64,000 bases of DNA from Ktedonosporobacter rubrisoli (GTDB lineage Bacteria; Chloroflexota; Ktedonobacteria; Ktedonobacterales; Ktedonobacteraceae): NCBI RefSeq assembly GCF_004208415.1, contig NZ_CP035758.1:2852001-2916000 (forward strand). The letters are read 5' to 3'. The position numbers and the translations under genes were made by a program. Below are positions 17,830 through 26,843 of this stretch, piece after piece (position 1 is the first letter of the stretch; each line of letters starts with the position of its first letter). Below the pieces are notes generated by a model, which was not told the DNA's origin, made no database searches, and saw only the letters and a program-made list of their open reading frames with translations.

Positions 17830-19101
17830 ATGAGTAGGCCTACCGTAACGATTCCGGCCCATTTGCCGCGCCGCTTGACGATCTCGCTGTGGGATTTTTC
17901 CTGGTACACGCAGACGATGGAGGGTGAACCGTTTCATGATCTGGATCGCGCCTTTGCCGAAGCGGTGGAGCGTGGATACAATACTGTGCGCATCTGTGCT
18001 ATGCCCTATTTGCTCTTTGGTCCACAGCATGACGAGCTAGCTCCCTTGCGCCTGGCCAATCTAGGAGGCGAGGTTGGGCAGCGCACGCGCTGGTACAATG
18101 CCAAGGGTGGAGCTGTCCTGGACGGGCGTAAGCACCTGCTCGCCCTGTTTCGGGCTGCGCAAAAACATAATTGCTACATCATTCTTTCATCGTGGGAGTA
18201 TCAGCAGAGTCCAAGCTTCTCGGCCAACGATGCCTGGTATCGGGCCTTAATGGCTATTCCGCCACGTGAGCGTTTTATGGCTCTGGCCCAGGCCATGGGC
18301 AATTTGATTAGCTTTTTGAAGGAGTACGATCTGGCTGAGAGGATTGCCTATGCAGAGCTACACAACGAAGTAGAATATACCAGATTGACCCAGGTTGCGC
18401 GCGAGGGCGAGGATGCATTGGAGGCTGAGAAGCCTTATCTTGAGGAGGCTGTCGCAGCCATGCGAGCCTTGCACCCCGATATTCTTATGACCGTCTGCTA
18501 CGCCTCGCCGATCCTTGTCCATATGCGAAGCATGGCCGAGAATGTGCAGGTGGCCCATTTCCATCTCTATATCTACGGCGTACTGGAGCAACTACTTCAA
18601 GAAATCGGGCTGAGAAGCGAGGATGTGCCTTTACCCAATCCCTTGAGTCGGCGTATTTTGCGCCCGGATGCACCCCCACTGGAGGCCTGGAAAGCGGCGG
18701 GGGAGTGGCGGCAGGCGGCCACAGGCATGGATAAGCGCCTCTTTTATGTCCATGACTGGGCCGATCCCGACCAGTGGGATCTCTGGCTCTATGAGCATTA
18801 TGCGGCGCACCGTGAGGCCATGCGCCAGATCATCAAGATCCGCCTGGCTAAGATCGCGGATTGGGCGCAACAGCACGGACTTCCTGCCGTCATTGGTGAG
18901 GGCTATGTTGGCTATACTCCTCTGCTGGCAAATTTTGAGGAGGGACCGGTGGGCAAGGATATCGCCGAGTATGCAGTTGAGACCTGTTTGCAGCATGATT
19001 TCTGGGGCTATATCCTCTGCTCCAATTCTGCGCCTCAGCATCCCTTCTGGCAGGACGTGGCCTGGCAGCAACGCATGAATGCTCATATCTTACATTCCTG
19101 A
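17830..19101 (+). CDS. Cellulase-like glycoside hydrolase (clan GH-A fold)
   Basis: 423 residues without signal peptide. The N-terminus RRLTISLWDFSWYTQT and ERGYNTVRICAMP match the Cellulase-like (PF12876-type) group of TIM-barrel enzymes. AELHNEVE near residue 177 offers the acid/base Glu and VIGEGYVGYTP near residue 357 the nucleophile Glu, the usual positions at the ends of strands 4 and 7. Being cytoplasmic and last in the importer operon, it probably cleaves the imported oligosaccharide to a sugar or sugar acid that feeds the dehydratase next door. Substrate not deducible. Confidence 0.8.
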   Translation: MSRPTVTIPAHLPRRLTISLWDFSWYTQTMEGEPFHDLDRAFAEAVERGYNTVRICAMPYLLFGPQHDELAPLRLANLGGEVGQRTRWYNAKGGAVLDGRKHLLALFRAAQKHNCYIILSSWEYQQSPSFSANDAWYRALMAIPPRERFMALAQAMGNLISFLKEYDLAERIAYAELHNEVEYTRLTQVAREGEDALEAEKPYLEEAVAAMRALHPDILMTVCYASPILVHMRSMAENVQVAHFHLYIYGVLEQLLQEIGLRSEDVPLPNPLSRRILRPDAPPLEAWKAAGEWRQAATGMDKRLFYVHDWADPDQWDLWLYEHYAAHREAMRQIIKIRLAKIADWAQQHGLPAVIGEGYVGYTPLLANFEEGPVGKDIAEYAVETCLQHDFWGYILCSNSAPQHPFWQDVAWQQRMNAHILHS

Positions 19102-19139
19102 TGTTTAGCCCTGGTTTTCTAAATATTGTTGGTAAGAAT

Positions 19140-19181
19140 AATTTTGCCGCTTGCCCATTTTGGGGACCGAGCGGCAAAATT
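19140..19181. terminator. Hairpin after the glycosidase gene
   Basis: AATTTTGCCGCT (19140-19151) pairs with AGCGGCAAAATT (19170-19181), 12 bp, 18-base loop. The A/T ends of the stem give a short TT tract on either strand. It plausibly ends the sugar operon. Confidence 0.6.
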
Positions 19182-19336
19182 GCTGTTGTTGAACCTTCGT
19201 GAAGTCGGGTTGATTTATTTTGCATAGGCATCTGGGAAATTCGCTACAGATCTGGTATGCTTCAACGGGATAGTGAAAATCAGGCTCTTTCGAACAGGAG
19301 AAGAAACAAGGAAGTAAAGACACGGAGGGAATTATT

Positions 19337-20284
19337 ATGGCCGAACAGAAACATATAGACCTCTTGAAACAGGGCCGGAAAGTGTGGCATTCCTGGCTCC
19401 ATCGGAACCTGGATCTCATTCCAGATCTCTCAAAGGCCGATCTCGCGGGAGCAAAGCTGAGCCAGATGGACTTGAGCCGGGTCGATTTGAGAGGTGCCAA
19501 CTTGCAAGGAGCCCATCTACGCGGTGCCCAGTTAAGCTATGCCTTCCTGGACGGGGCCAATCTGGCAGGGGCCGATCTCCGCTCAGCGTTTCTTAGGGAG
19601 GCGGACTTGAGGCAAGTCATATTGCGCGGTGCGCATCTCAACTTCGCTTGCCTGGCCCAGGCCAACTTGAGCGGAATAGATCTTTCTGATACAGAGGCAC
19701 GCGGGCTAGACCTGCGAAAGGCCAATCTGGCAGGGGCCAATCTTTCCCGGGCGAAGTTAGATCAGGCTAATCTGTTGGAGGCAAACCTGAGCGAGGCCAA
19801 TTTGCAAGGGGCACGTTTGAGCTCATCTTGCCTGAACAGCGCAGACTTGAAAAAAGCCAACTTGTGTGAAGCTGAGCTAAGCAAAGTGGATATGTGGTTT
19901 GCCCGGCTCGATGGCGCGGACGTGAGAAAAGCTAACCTTGCTGATGTGAATTTGACGCGTGCCAGCCTTTCTGGTACCCTCTTTCAAGAGAGTAATCTCT
20001 CCATGGTCATGTTTATTTCTGCGCAGCTCGATCGGGCTGACCTCTCCAAGGCTAAGTTTTGGAAAGTCATTTTTGGCCATACGGATCTCTCGCAAGTCAC
20101 AGGGCTATCGACCATATACGTTAGTCCAGAAAGCATAGTTATTGATCTGCCTACACTTATGCTTTTTCAGGGCACGTTCCCAGAACCGCTTCTCAAGGGA
20201 GCCGGCCTTACTGGCGATTTGAAGCCCCTTCCGCTAGAGCTCTGGCTCGGCGAAGATGAACAGAAGCAGGAACAGGCCACTTAG
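19337..20284 (+). CDS. Pentapeptide repeat protein
   Basis: 315 residues. From about residue 30 to 245 the sequence follows A(D/N)LxX in register (for example LSKADLAGAKLSQMDLSRVD), giving a right-handed quadrilateral beta-helix. There is no signal peptide or added catalytic domain. The last 60 residues are not repeats. Some pentapeptide proteins of this type (Qnr, MfpA) mimic DNA and protect gyrase, but most have no known role and nothing here points to one. GGAGGG just upstream sets the start. It stands alone between two hairpins. Confidence 0.92.
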   Translation: MAEQKHIDLLKQGRKVWHSWLHRNLDLIPDLSKADLAGAKLSQMDLSRVDLRGANLQGAHLRGAQLSYAFLDGANLAGADLRSAFLREADLRQVILRGAHLNFACLAQANLSGIDLSDTEARGLDLRKANLAGANLSRAKLDQANLLEANLSEANLQGARLSSSCLNSADLKKANLCEAELSKVDMWFARLDGADVRKANLADVNLTRASLSGTLFQESNLSMVMFISAQLDRADLSKAKFWKVIFGHTDLSQVTGLSTIYVSPESIVIDLPTLMLFQGTFPEPLLKGAGLTGDLKPLPLELWLGEDEQKQEQAT

Positions 20285-20574
20285 CGTGAGACGACCAGGA
20301 TAGGCCTTGTCAGGGAAACTCTTCTTCTTTTAGGCTAAAGCTAGAGAGGCAGGAACATTCCCAGTTTGAGCTAAATACTGAGAAATAGGGTTAAGGCATC
20401 TGGAGCACATAGAGAGAGCATACTTGCTGGGCAAGCGCTGAGAGCTGCTTAAGCGCTTTTTATTAAGCGAGCAAGTGGAAAAACGAAACCTCCCACACAT
20501 TGGCATCCCTGGAGAGAAGGCCCATATGAGCATGTGCGGGAGGGGGTGGTTTGACTTCTCAAAAGCAGGCTGGG

Positions 20575-21270
20575 CTATAAGCCTGATTGCGCGCTCGCGG
20601 CTTGGTTTTGTCGCAAGGCTTGCATGCGCGGGCGGACGCGGCGCATATAGGAGAAGGTCCAGAAAAAGGTGCTGGCGATGGCAACGGTGAGAAGAATAGG
20701 GCCGATTACCAGCACGGCCGCTGGCGGCAACAGGAAGGCGATAAGCACCCGCAACAGAAATTCGCCAGTCAGCGTGCAGCCCCAGACAGTCGTAATCAGG
20801 CGATGAACGAAGCGACCATAGGAATGCTGCCAGGAAGCCTCGTAGCCCGCAAGACGTACTGGATCGTTACCGGCCACCATCTGTCGGCCGACATAGAACA
20901 TCATGGGCCGGGGCAGCAGGAAGAGCGAGAGGAAGCACAGCAGCCCATAGACGCCGGTAATCAAGGATTCGCGGATTAACAAGAGCCTGACATCGCCACC
21001 TATAAAGGTGAGAACAGTGCTGACAATAGCTCCCACAAGAAACAGCGCTCCGAAAAGATCAAGACGTCGATGGCGTATAAGAGAGATGATATTATCGATA
21101 ACAGGGAAGAAACAAGCTATACTGAGTGCAATAATATCTGATTGATGAAGATAGTTTTTTAGCAGATAATAAAGAAGGAACGGTACAGCAATATTGAGCA
21201 GCATGCTCTGCGCTAAGCCTCGATAAAATGTCCTCGGGTTATCTCCCTGACTGGGTTGCATATTGGTCAT
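20575..21270 (-). CDS. VC0807-like membrane protein
   Basis: 231 residues with about six hydrophobic helices. The pattern NIAVPFLLYYLLKNYLHQSD, then FFPVIDNIISLIRHRRLDLF and GGDVRLLLIRESLITGVYGL matches the widespread VC0807 family of unknown function. The C-terminal tail is basic (RRVRPRMQALRQ), probably cytoplasmic. GGAAGGAAG is the ribosome site. The A+T-rich upstream region up to 21480 has runs of ATATATC that may carry the promoter. Confidence 0.8.
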   Translation of the reverse strand: MTNMQPSQGDNPRTFYRGLAQSMLLNIAVPFLLYYLLKNYLHQSDIIALSIACFFPVIDNIISLIRHRRLDLFGALFLVGAIVSTVLTFIGGDVRLLLIRESLITGVYGLLCFLSLFLLPRPMMFYVGRQMVAGNDPVRLAGYEASWQHSYGRFVHRLITTVWGCTLTGEFLLRVLIAFLLPPAAVLVIGPILLTVAIASTFFWTFSYMRRVRPRMQALRQNQAASAQSGL

Positions 21271-21547
21271 GATAAAATCTTCCTTCCTGATATATAAAGC
21301 GTGTATCTGTGCTGACTGAGGAAAAGAGTTGGAAGCCCTTAACGCGTCTTTGCCTCATCCTCTGTCTGAATTGCCAACTTTTCTATGCTTGCTAAGCTTT
21401 CATTGCTGTAGCATTTATAATATCCATCCGATGTATATATCTCTCATATATATCTATGGAATGTATACCAGAGTAGAGAGGAAATGTCAAGGGTAATTTT
21501 ATGGTTTTTGAGGAACTCAGCCAGGCGATAGGGAATAGATCGAGCCC

Positions 21548-21569
21548 AGGGTTCCCACATGGGAACCCT
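21548..21569. terminator. Palindromic hairpin after the 21.6-22.7 kb gene
   Basis: A fully self-complementary 22-bp block with arms AGGGTTCCCA and TGGGAACCCT. It lies 56 bp past the stop codon of the minus-strand gene but has no T run. Confidence 0.45.
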
Positions 21570-21624
21570 TAGCCCTGAAGAGAGGCTGGACTAGGGCGAA
21601 AAGAGCGATTTTTCGCCGTCACGC

Positions 21625-22731
21625 TCACCGGAAAGTCGTCTGTGGTATCTGCACATTCATGTCTTCTAAAGCTTTATGCCGTTGCTCGCGGCGCTCAGCG
21701 TGCTGCATAAAATGGATGACCGAGAGCAAGATAAGATTGATGAGCAGATCCCAGAGGGCCTGAAGCTGGTTTTGATAAAAGAGAAAAATTTGGGTCAAGA
21801 GGATTGAGACCAGTACTCCGCGCTGAAACCAGCGATAAGCCTCAATAGGTCGGCGTCTGAGCAACTGAAGAGCGCCAAAGAGAACCAGAACATCAGAGAG
21901 GAGCGAGCTAATCAGCAAACAATATTGATCGAATTGAGGGGGATGTTTGAAGATGAGCAAGGAAAAAGAAGAGAAATCGAAGATTAATACGCTAATCGTA
22001 GCCAGCGTAGACAGGAAGGCATAGCAGAGAACGCAGATAAAGGTTACCTTGATAAAGCTTGAGGATTGAATGATCTGCCGGTACAGCTTATGCAACCAGC
22101 GCCCGATAAGTAGAAAGAGGCCTGGCCTGCTCGGCTCTTCGACTTGCATATGTTCGACAAGGTTGAGGAGCAACTGTGCATTCATGGTTTTTTGCGTCTG
22201 ACTGGCATGGAGCAGATAAAGCGCCTCGGCTTTCTCCTTGGGACTGAGGTCGTAAAGCACACCTTCTTTGAGCAAATCAAGGACTGCAGCCAGGCGTTCT
22301 TGCTCTGAAAAGTGTGTATGCCGCTCTAGTGCGCGAAAGCCGAGCAGAAGTAAAATGAAGATGACGTAGATAAGAGCGATAGCCGGCTGAAAGAAGTAGT
22401 TATTGTCGCTGGTAATAAATTTTCCTAACTCATCAATGAAAGCGCCAAAGCCTGCGCCGCCCACGATAGATGCGCTATACTGGATAGTACGTCCTTGAAA
22501 GGCCATGAAGAGCACAAGGCTGATCAACATCAGTAGTCCACCCCAGAGCAGATGGGCGAAGTGCAAGCCGCGTCCCCCAATCTGCGGGTAACCAGTGGCA
22601 GCCAGATAAATACGGATGAGAATAACTGTAGTGATACCCGAAACAAAGAAAGCTTCGAGGAGTGAGCCGAGGTAAGTATTGCGTACAAAACGCTTATTTC
22701 TAGTCTGATGAGGTATTGAACCTCCATTCAT
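21625..22731 (-). CDS. Polytopic membrane protein of unknown function
   Basis: About 368 residues from ATG 22731, which is preceded by GGAGG; a longer frame begins at 22770. About eight hydrophobic helices are visible in two groups separated by a soluble ~100-residue helical region (FRALERHTHFSEQERLAAVL onward, then SPKEKAEALYLLHAS). The motif GAGFGAFIDELGKFITSDNN followed by YFFQPAIAL near the third helix is conserved-looking, with acidic residues in the membrane. I do not recognise a named family. It has no operon partner; a divergent 517-bp gap separates it from a methyltransferase. Confidence 0.7.
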   Translation of the reverse strand: MNGGSIPHQTRNKRFVRNTYLGSLLEAFFVSGITTVILIRIYLAATGYPQIGGRGLHFAHLLWGGLLMLISLVLFMAFQGRTIQYSASIVGGAGFGAFIDELGKFITSDNNYFFQPAIALIYVIFILLLLGFRALERHTHFSEQERLAAVLDLLKEGVLYDLSPKEKAEALYLLHASQTQKTMNAQLLLNLVEHMQVEEPSRPGLFLLIGRWLHKLYRQIIQSSSFIKVTFICVLCYAFLSTLATISVLIFDFSSFSLLIFKHPPQFDQYCLLISSLLSDVLVLFGALQLLRRRPIEAYRWFQRGVLVSILLTQIFLFYQNQLQALWDLLINLILLSVIHFMQHAERREQRHKALEDMNVQIPQTTFR

Positions 22732-22770
22732 CACAGTCTTTCCTCCAAACAATATAATTGTTTTGTTCAT

Positions 22771-23287
22771 TATTGTAAATGGTAGAATAGATATTCTAGC
22801 ACAATTTTACTCCTTTCTGGAAAGTTGTCCATATAGCCAGGGCTCTCCACTAGATTGCGGCGTCGCCTCCTCGCCCCAGGTCAAGGGCCAATTCGCGCGA
22901 TCGCGACGCCTCCTTCACAATCCCGTTTTGGAGAGCTGGAAACCCCTATATAGTTACTTCCTATCGCCGGGCTCTCCACTTCTGGTTTTTTCGCTGCCCA
23001 ATTTTTAAGAATTACCATTCCCGAGCTTCTCAACCTGAAGCAGATAGGAAGATGTCAGAAGCGAAATGCCTCCTTTTTTTAAGCCTGCTCTCTCATCTGA
23101 TCTAATATTGTGTTTGTGATATATCAAAGAACAAATGTATTTGTTGATATATGAAAGAAAAAGAGCAAAATTGCCTCGACAGGAAGCTCAGGCTTTGCTA
23201 AAATAAATGATAGAAACATGCAAAAACTTAGCCGCGAGCGTAGGCTTGATGTTGCGTTCCAGGGATCTAGGAAGGTAGCAAAAATTT
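22771..23287. other. Intergenic region with imperfect repeats and hairpins
   Basis: GGGCTCTCCACT occurs at 22840-22851 and 22969-22980, each preceded by a similar ATATAG-containing stretch, so the block looks like two diverged copies about 129 bp apart. Between them GGCGTCGC (22859-22866) pairs with GCGACGCC (22903-22910), and GGAGAGC (22930-22936) pairs with GCTCTCC (22971-22977). No protein frame here is convincing. A structured RNA or decayed repeat are both possible. Confidence 0.45.
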
Positions 23288-24160
23288 ATGCCGGGATTGG
23301 AACAGCCACGACGGGAGCACCCTAGCACGTATTTTGTGCAGGATCGCTCTAATGAAGAAGAACTTGAGCGCTTACGTGTGCAGGATCAGATGCTCACTAC
23401 TGATATGGGTGGAGTGCTCTCTGAACAGCCAACTACCTTGCGCTTGAGCAGTGTTTTGGATGTTGGAAGTGGCTCGGGAAGCTGGGTGATTGACGTTGCC
23501 AGGGCATATCCAGAGGCCAGGAGGCTGGAAGGGGCGGATGTGAGCCTACGTATGGTTGAGTATGCACGCGGTCGAACTGCTGAAGAACATCTGGAGGATC
23601 GCGTAAGCTTTCACGTCATGGATGCTCTGCGCATGCTGGAATTTCCGCCAGCATCTTTCGATCTGGTCAATCTTCGCCTGGGGATGAGCTTTTTACGAAC
23701 CTGGGATTGGCCAAAGATGATACGTGAGATGAGTCGCGTCTGTCGGAGTGACGGCATAATTCGCTTTACAGAGGCCTCAGTAGCAGCTACGCCTTGTCCA
23801 GCCCTCTCTCGCCTGCTTGATCTTATGGTGCAGGCGATATACCGCTCGGGAAGCTTTTTTGCTCCTGAGAGAGATGGCCTGATCGGTCATCTGGAAGACG
23901 TCTTAAGGAAGAATCGCGTGCGCTCGCTTCAGACAAAGCTCTATCATTTAACTTATCAAGCAGGAACTGAGCAAGGACGCCTCTTTATCGAGGATATGAG
24001 CCATGTTTTTCGGACAGGTTTGCAATTTCTGCGCAAGTGGACGCAGTTTCCTTCTGACTACCAATCTCTCTATCAGCAGGCGCTCAAGGAGATGCAGCAG
24101 CCCGACTTTGTGGCAACTGCAGAATTACTCAGTGTTTGGGGGCAGCCACCTGTTGTATAA
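23288..24160 (+). CDS. Class I SAM-dependent methyltransferase
   Basis: 290 residues. Motif I is VLDVGSGSGSWVIDVARAYP (about residues 57-76), followed by an acidic ribose-binding residue in GADVS, then DRVSFHVMDAL (motif II region), FDLVNLRLGMSFL and GIIRFTEAS. This is the common methyltransferase fold of the UbiE/Methyltransf_25 type. Substrate and methyl acceptor cannot be told. It stands alone with a hairpin at its stop codon. Confidence 0.88.
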   Translation: MPGLEQPRREHPSTYFVQDRSNEEELERLRVQDQMLTTDMGGVLSEQPTTLRLSSVLDVGSGSGSWVIDVARAYPEARRLEGADVSLRMVEYARGRTAEEHLEDRVSFHVMDALRMLEFPPASFDLVNLRLGMSFLRTWDWPKMIREMSRVCRSDGIIRFTEASVAATPCPALSRLLDLMVQAIYRSGSFFAPERDGLIGHLEDVLRKNRVRSLQTKLYHLTYQAGTEQGRLFIEDMSHVFRTGLQFLRKWTQFPSDYQSLYQQALKEMQQPDFVATAELLSVWGQPPVV

Positions 24161-24187
24161 CGTCTATCTTTAGAAGAGATAGACGTT
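24159..24187 (+). terminator. Hairpin at the end of the methyltransferase gene
   Basis: AACGTCTATCT (24159-24169) and AGATAGACGTT (24177-24187), 11-bp perfect stem, 7-base loop, overlapping the TAA stop. No T run follows. Confidence 0.5.
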
Positions 24188-24279
24188 GGCTGTAAACGGG
24201 AGGGGGCGCTAGCCATATCTCGGAAAGCCACGCTTCAGGCTTAGTAAGCGTCGCCAGCGCCCTATGCAGCAATCGGCGT

Positions 24280-25563
24280 TTATAGCTTGTGCATACGTAA
24301 CGTCTCTCTGTTCAACTGCAAAGGCCACAATGTTTCGGGCGTGCGGCCCGTTTGTACAGCTTCGGCTAGCAGCTGGCCAAGCAAGATACCAAAGGGCATG
24401 CCATGGCCCGAGAGCCCACCGACGAACCAGGCTCGTTCAAGGCCAGGTATGTGGTCAACGATTGGCAGACGATCGGGCGTGAAATCCATTAAACCGGCCC
24501 AGCGTTGCCCGACCTTAAGCCCTGAGAGCCGGGGAAATAAGCGGGGAAAAATTTGTTCCAGCGCTTGCTGTACCTGCTCGGTTGGCACAGCTTCCCAGAT
24601 CCCCACCTCACGATCTGGAGCCAGTGCTCGGCATCCCCCAAGCACGATCGAGCCGTCTAGCGTCTGCTGCCAGTATTCCTCAGTCTCGGTAATAGAGGCA
24701 AAAATCGCTGTTGTAAAGATCTGTTCTAAGGGAGCGTAAGCCAGAACCTGGCCGCGCACCGGCACTATCAGCTCTTTGACCTCTGGGATCAGTTCACCGG
24801 TCCAGGCATTGACCGCAAGTACAAGCGCCCCGGCTCTTATCCGACCTGCACTTGTCTCTACCAGGATGCTATCGCCATCCTGAGCCAGGCGCAACGCTCT
24901 GGCCTTATGTACGCTTGCTCCATGCCTCCGGGCAGCTCCTACCAGTCCCTGGATGAGCTTTGCTGAATGGACGAGAGCCTGCTCGGGCAAAAATTTTCCG
25001 CCGAGGATCTCTGGACCCAGGGGCGTGCGAATCAAGCTTTGTGCTTCAGCACGATCGAGCCAGCGCGCGGAGAAGCCATCTGCTTGCAGGGCCGCAACAT
25101 TTCGCTGTACGAGGGTAAGTTGCTCCTCACCTAAGGCCAGGCTCAAGCTGCCTGGTTCGCGGTAATCGCAGGCAATCTCTTCCTCGGCCAGAACCTGACG
25201 CAACAATGCCTGATTTTCATAGGCCATGCTCAGTACTGCATGGGCTGCCTTTTGCCCTACACGTCTAATGGCCTCCGGATATTCTTCGTGCATGCCGGCC
25301 ACGACAAATCCTCCGTTACGTCCGCTCGCACCATATGCCACAGCCTGGCGATCAAGTAGCGCTACTGATCTGCCTGCTCGTGCCAGCCAGTAGCCGGTTG
25401 TGGCTCCAAATAAGCCACAACCCACGACAAGCACATCAACGGTATGTGGCACTTCAGTGGATAAAGGATAGTGGGTAGTGGTTTGCTGCCAGTATGATGC
25501 GGGTTCATTCAGAGAATTAGCTGTTTCGTTGGTCTGATTATTGTGCATATAGCTTGATCTCAT
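24280..25563 (-). CDS. FAD-dependent oxidoreductase, DAO family (amine/glutamylputrescine oxidase-like)
   Basis: 427 residues. A ~40-residue lead is followed by the dinucleotide fold VDVLVVGCGLFGATTGYWLA and the acidic ribose contact in VALLDRQ. YGASGRNGGFV is the typical DAO/PuuB segment, and GHGMPFGILLGQLLAEAV near the end closes the FAD site. Such enzymes oxidise amines or amino acids to an aldehyde or imine plus hydrogen peroxide. An ATG at 25548 is an alternative start because the ribosome site lies too close to the first ATG. No partner genes; substrate unknown. Confidence 0.87.
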   Translation of the reverse strand: MRSSYMHNNQTNETANSLNEPASYWQQTTTHYPLSTEVPHTVDVLVVGCGLFGATTGYWLARAGRSVALLDRQAVAYGASGRNGGFVVAGMHEEYPEAIRRVGQKAAHAVLSMAYENQALLRQVLAEEEIACDYREPGSLSLALGEEQLTLVQRNVAALQADGFSARWLDRAEAQSLIRTPLGPEILGGKFLPEQALVHSAKLIQGLVGAARRHGASVHKARALRLAQDGDSILVETSAGRIRAGALVLAVNAWTGELIPEVKELIVPVRGQVLAYAPLEQIFTTAIFASITETEEYWQQTLDGSIVLGGCRALAPDREVGIWEAVPTEQVQQALEQIFPRLFPRLSGLKVGQRWAGLMDFTPDRLPIVDHIPGLERAWFVGGLSGHGMPFGILLGQLLAEAVQTGRTPETLWPLQLNRETLRMHKL

Positions 25564-25820
25564 CCTTTCTCGTCAGTGGCTGGCTGTATCCGTAACGGGA
25601 AGCTATCCCTGGAAGCAATAGAATCCTATCATATCACCGAAACCCTGCTTGAAGCCTGCCCGCGAAAGCTGAGCCCTCATTTTGGTATTAGCGAGCAGTA
25701 GTGTCCATACCTCCACCTTTTGATAAGAAGAATGGTAGAATAGAATACTTAATTCCTGAAGAAAGTTAGGTGATGTTGTAATCTAGGATATATTCGAGGA
25801 TGAGAGGGAAAAGGAGCCAT

Positions 25821-26780
25821 ATGTTTAGAATATTGCAATGGGAGCCGTTTGACGAACGCGAGCGGGCAAGAGTTGGGGACCAAGCAGAGATGTATGCCAG
25901 GCAAATAATTAGTAGATATGGCGAGGGAGTGTTACTGCGCGGTCCCCTTGTACCTAGTATCGATTCGTATGGTCGTATTGATGGATATAGGGAGTCAGAT
26001 TTTCTGGTCTATACGCAAGGGACTGTGTTTTGTGTTGAAGTAAAGCACTACGCTGGCACAATTACCTACTTGCCCCGCTATGCACCACGGCAAATGGGCT
26101 ATAGCTATGGTTTCAGAAATCAGAGAGTTATTGCTAGTTACGATACCTCAAAGCTCTTACAGATCAAGCAAGGCCGGCGTGGAGAGACAGTGGAGAAGAC
26201 ATATCTTAATCCGCTGAAAAAGACAAGGAGCTTTATCCTCTTGCTCAAGAAGTATGTGGGGCGTATCGAGCCACGCTTCCAACGTCTTTATATAATTCCG
26301 GTAGTTTGTTTTTCTCATCAGGCCGATATTCGTGCGATCTATAATTTCCAGGAAGGGATGATTCAGATCGAGCAGTTACCAGACTTCTTTCTGCAGCATA
26401 GGAATGAGCGTTTTGCCGCGCAGCCCAGTCCCTGGATTGCGGAGACGATTCTTAACAAAATTCCCAATTGGGATCGTGTGCTCACAACGAATGGCGAGTG
26501 GATTAATGGTATTCTCGTCGAGCCTTACCTGACCTTTAGAGGAGTAGATGGCCGCCTCTATTCTCTATCTCACTATAATGTGATCAAGGCTATCAAGTGG
26601 CAGCAAACATACAGGGCGGCCTATACAGAAATGGTGGTGACGTATACCAATGGGGCGAGCCAAACGCACTATTGTAGCGGTGGGCAGCTGAGCCTGATAA
26701 GAGGCGAAAGGCCTGAAACATTTAATCTGCAGAATTTACAGCAGCTGGTTATAGGGTTGGCCAATAAACTTGTATTGTAA
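25821..26780 (+). CDS. NERD (nuclease-related domain) protein
   Basis: 319 residues from ATG 25821, preceded by AAGGAG at 25811-25816. RARVGDQAEMYARQII, then ESDFLVYTQGTVFCVEVKHY (about residues 52-71) give the Asp and Glu-x-Lys of a PD-(D/E)xK nuclease-like core, as in NERD proteins. The C-terminal ~150 residues have no recognisable domain. NERD proteins are thought to act on DNA but few have been tested; some sit in defence islands. Here no helicase or other defence gene is adjacent. An intrinsic terminator follows. Confidence 0.8.
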   Translation: MFRILQWEPFDERERARVGDQAEMYARQIISRYGEGVLLRGPLVPSIDSYGRIDGYRESDFLVYTQGTVFCVEVKHYAGTITYLPRYAPRQMGYSYGFRNQRVIASYDTSKLLQIKQGRRGETVEKTYLNPLKKTRSFILLLKKYVGRIEPRFQRLYIIPVVCFSHQADIRAIYNFQEGMIQIEQLPDFFLQHRNERFAAQPSPWIAETILNKIPNWDRVLTTNGEWINGILVEPYLTFRGVDGRLYSLSHYNVIKAIKWQQTYRAAYTEMVVTYTNGASQTHYCSGGQLSLIRGERPETFNLQNLQQLVIGLANKLVL

Positions 26781-26814
26781 CCAGCTTTCAAGCATCGTGT
26801 ATAATCTGTCTGGG

Positions 26815-26843
26815 GACGCCACTAAAGAGTGGCGTCTTGTTTT
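26815..26843 (+). terminator. Intrinsic terminator of the NERD gene
   Basis: GACGCCACT (26815-26823), loop AAAG, AGTGGCGTC (26828-26836), then TTGTTTT. A textbook rho-independent terminator, ending against the convergent peptidase gene. Confidence 0.88.

Noticed and set aside
22763..23008. 81-codon frame across the repeat region
   Set aside because: Overlaps the start region of the opposite-strand gene, no ribosome site, and its sequence follows the DNA repeats.
25821..26780. NERD gene as part of a defence island
   Set aside because: No helicase, restriction or toxin gene is adjacent; neighbours are an oxidase and a peptidase with separate transcription.
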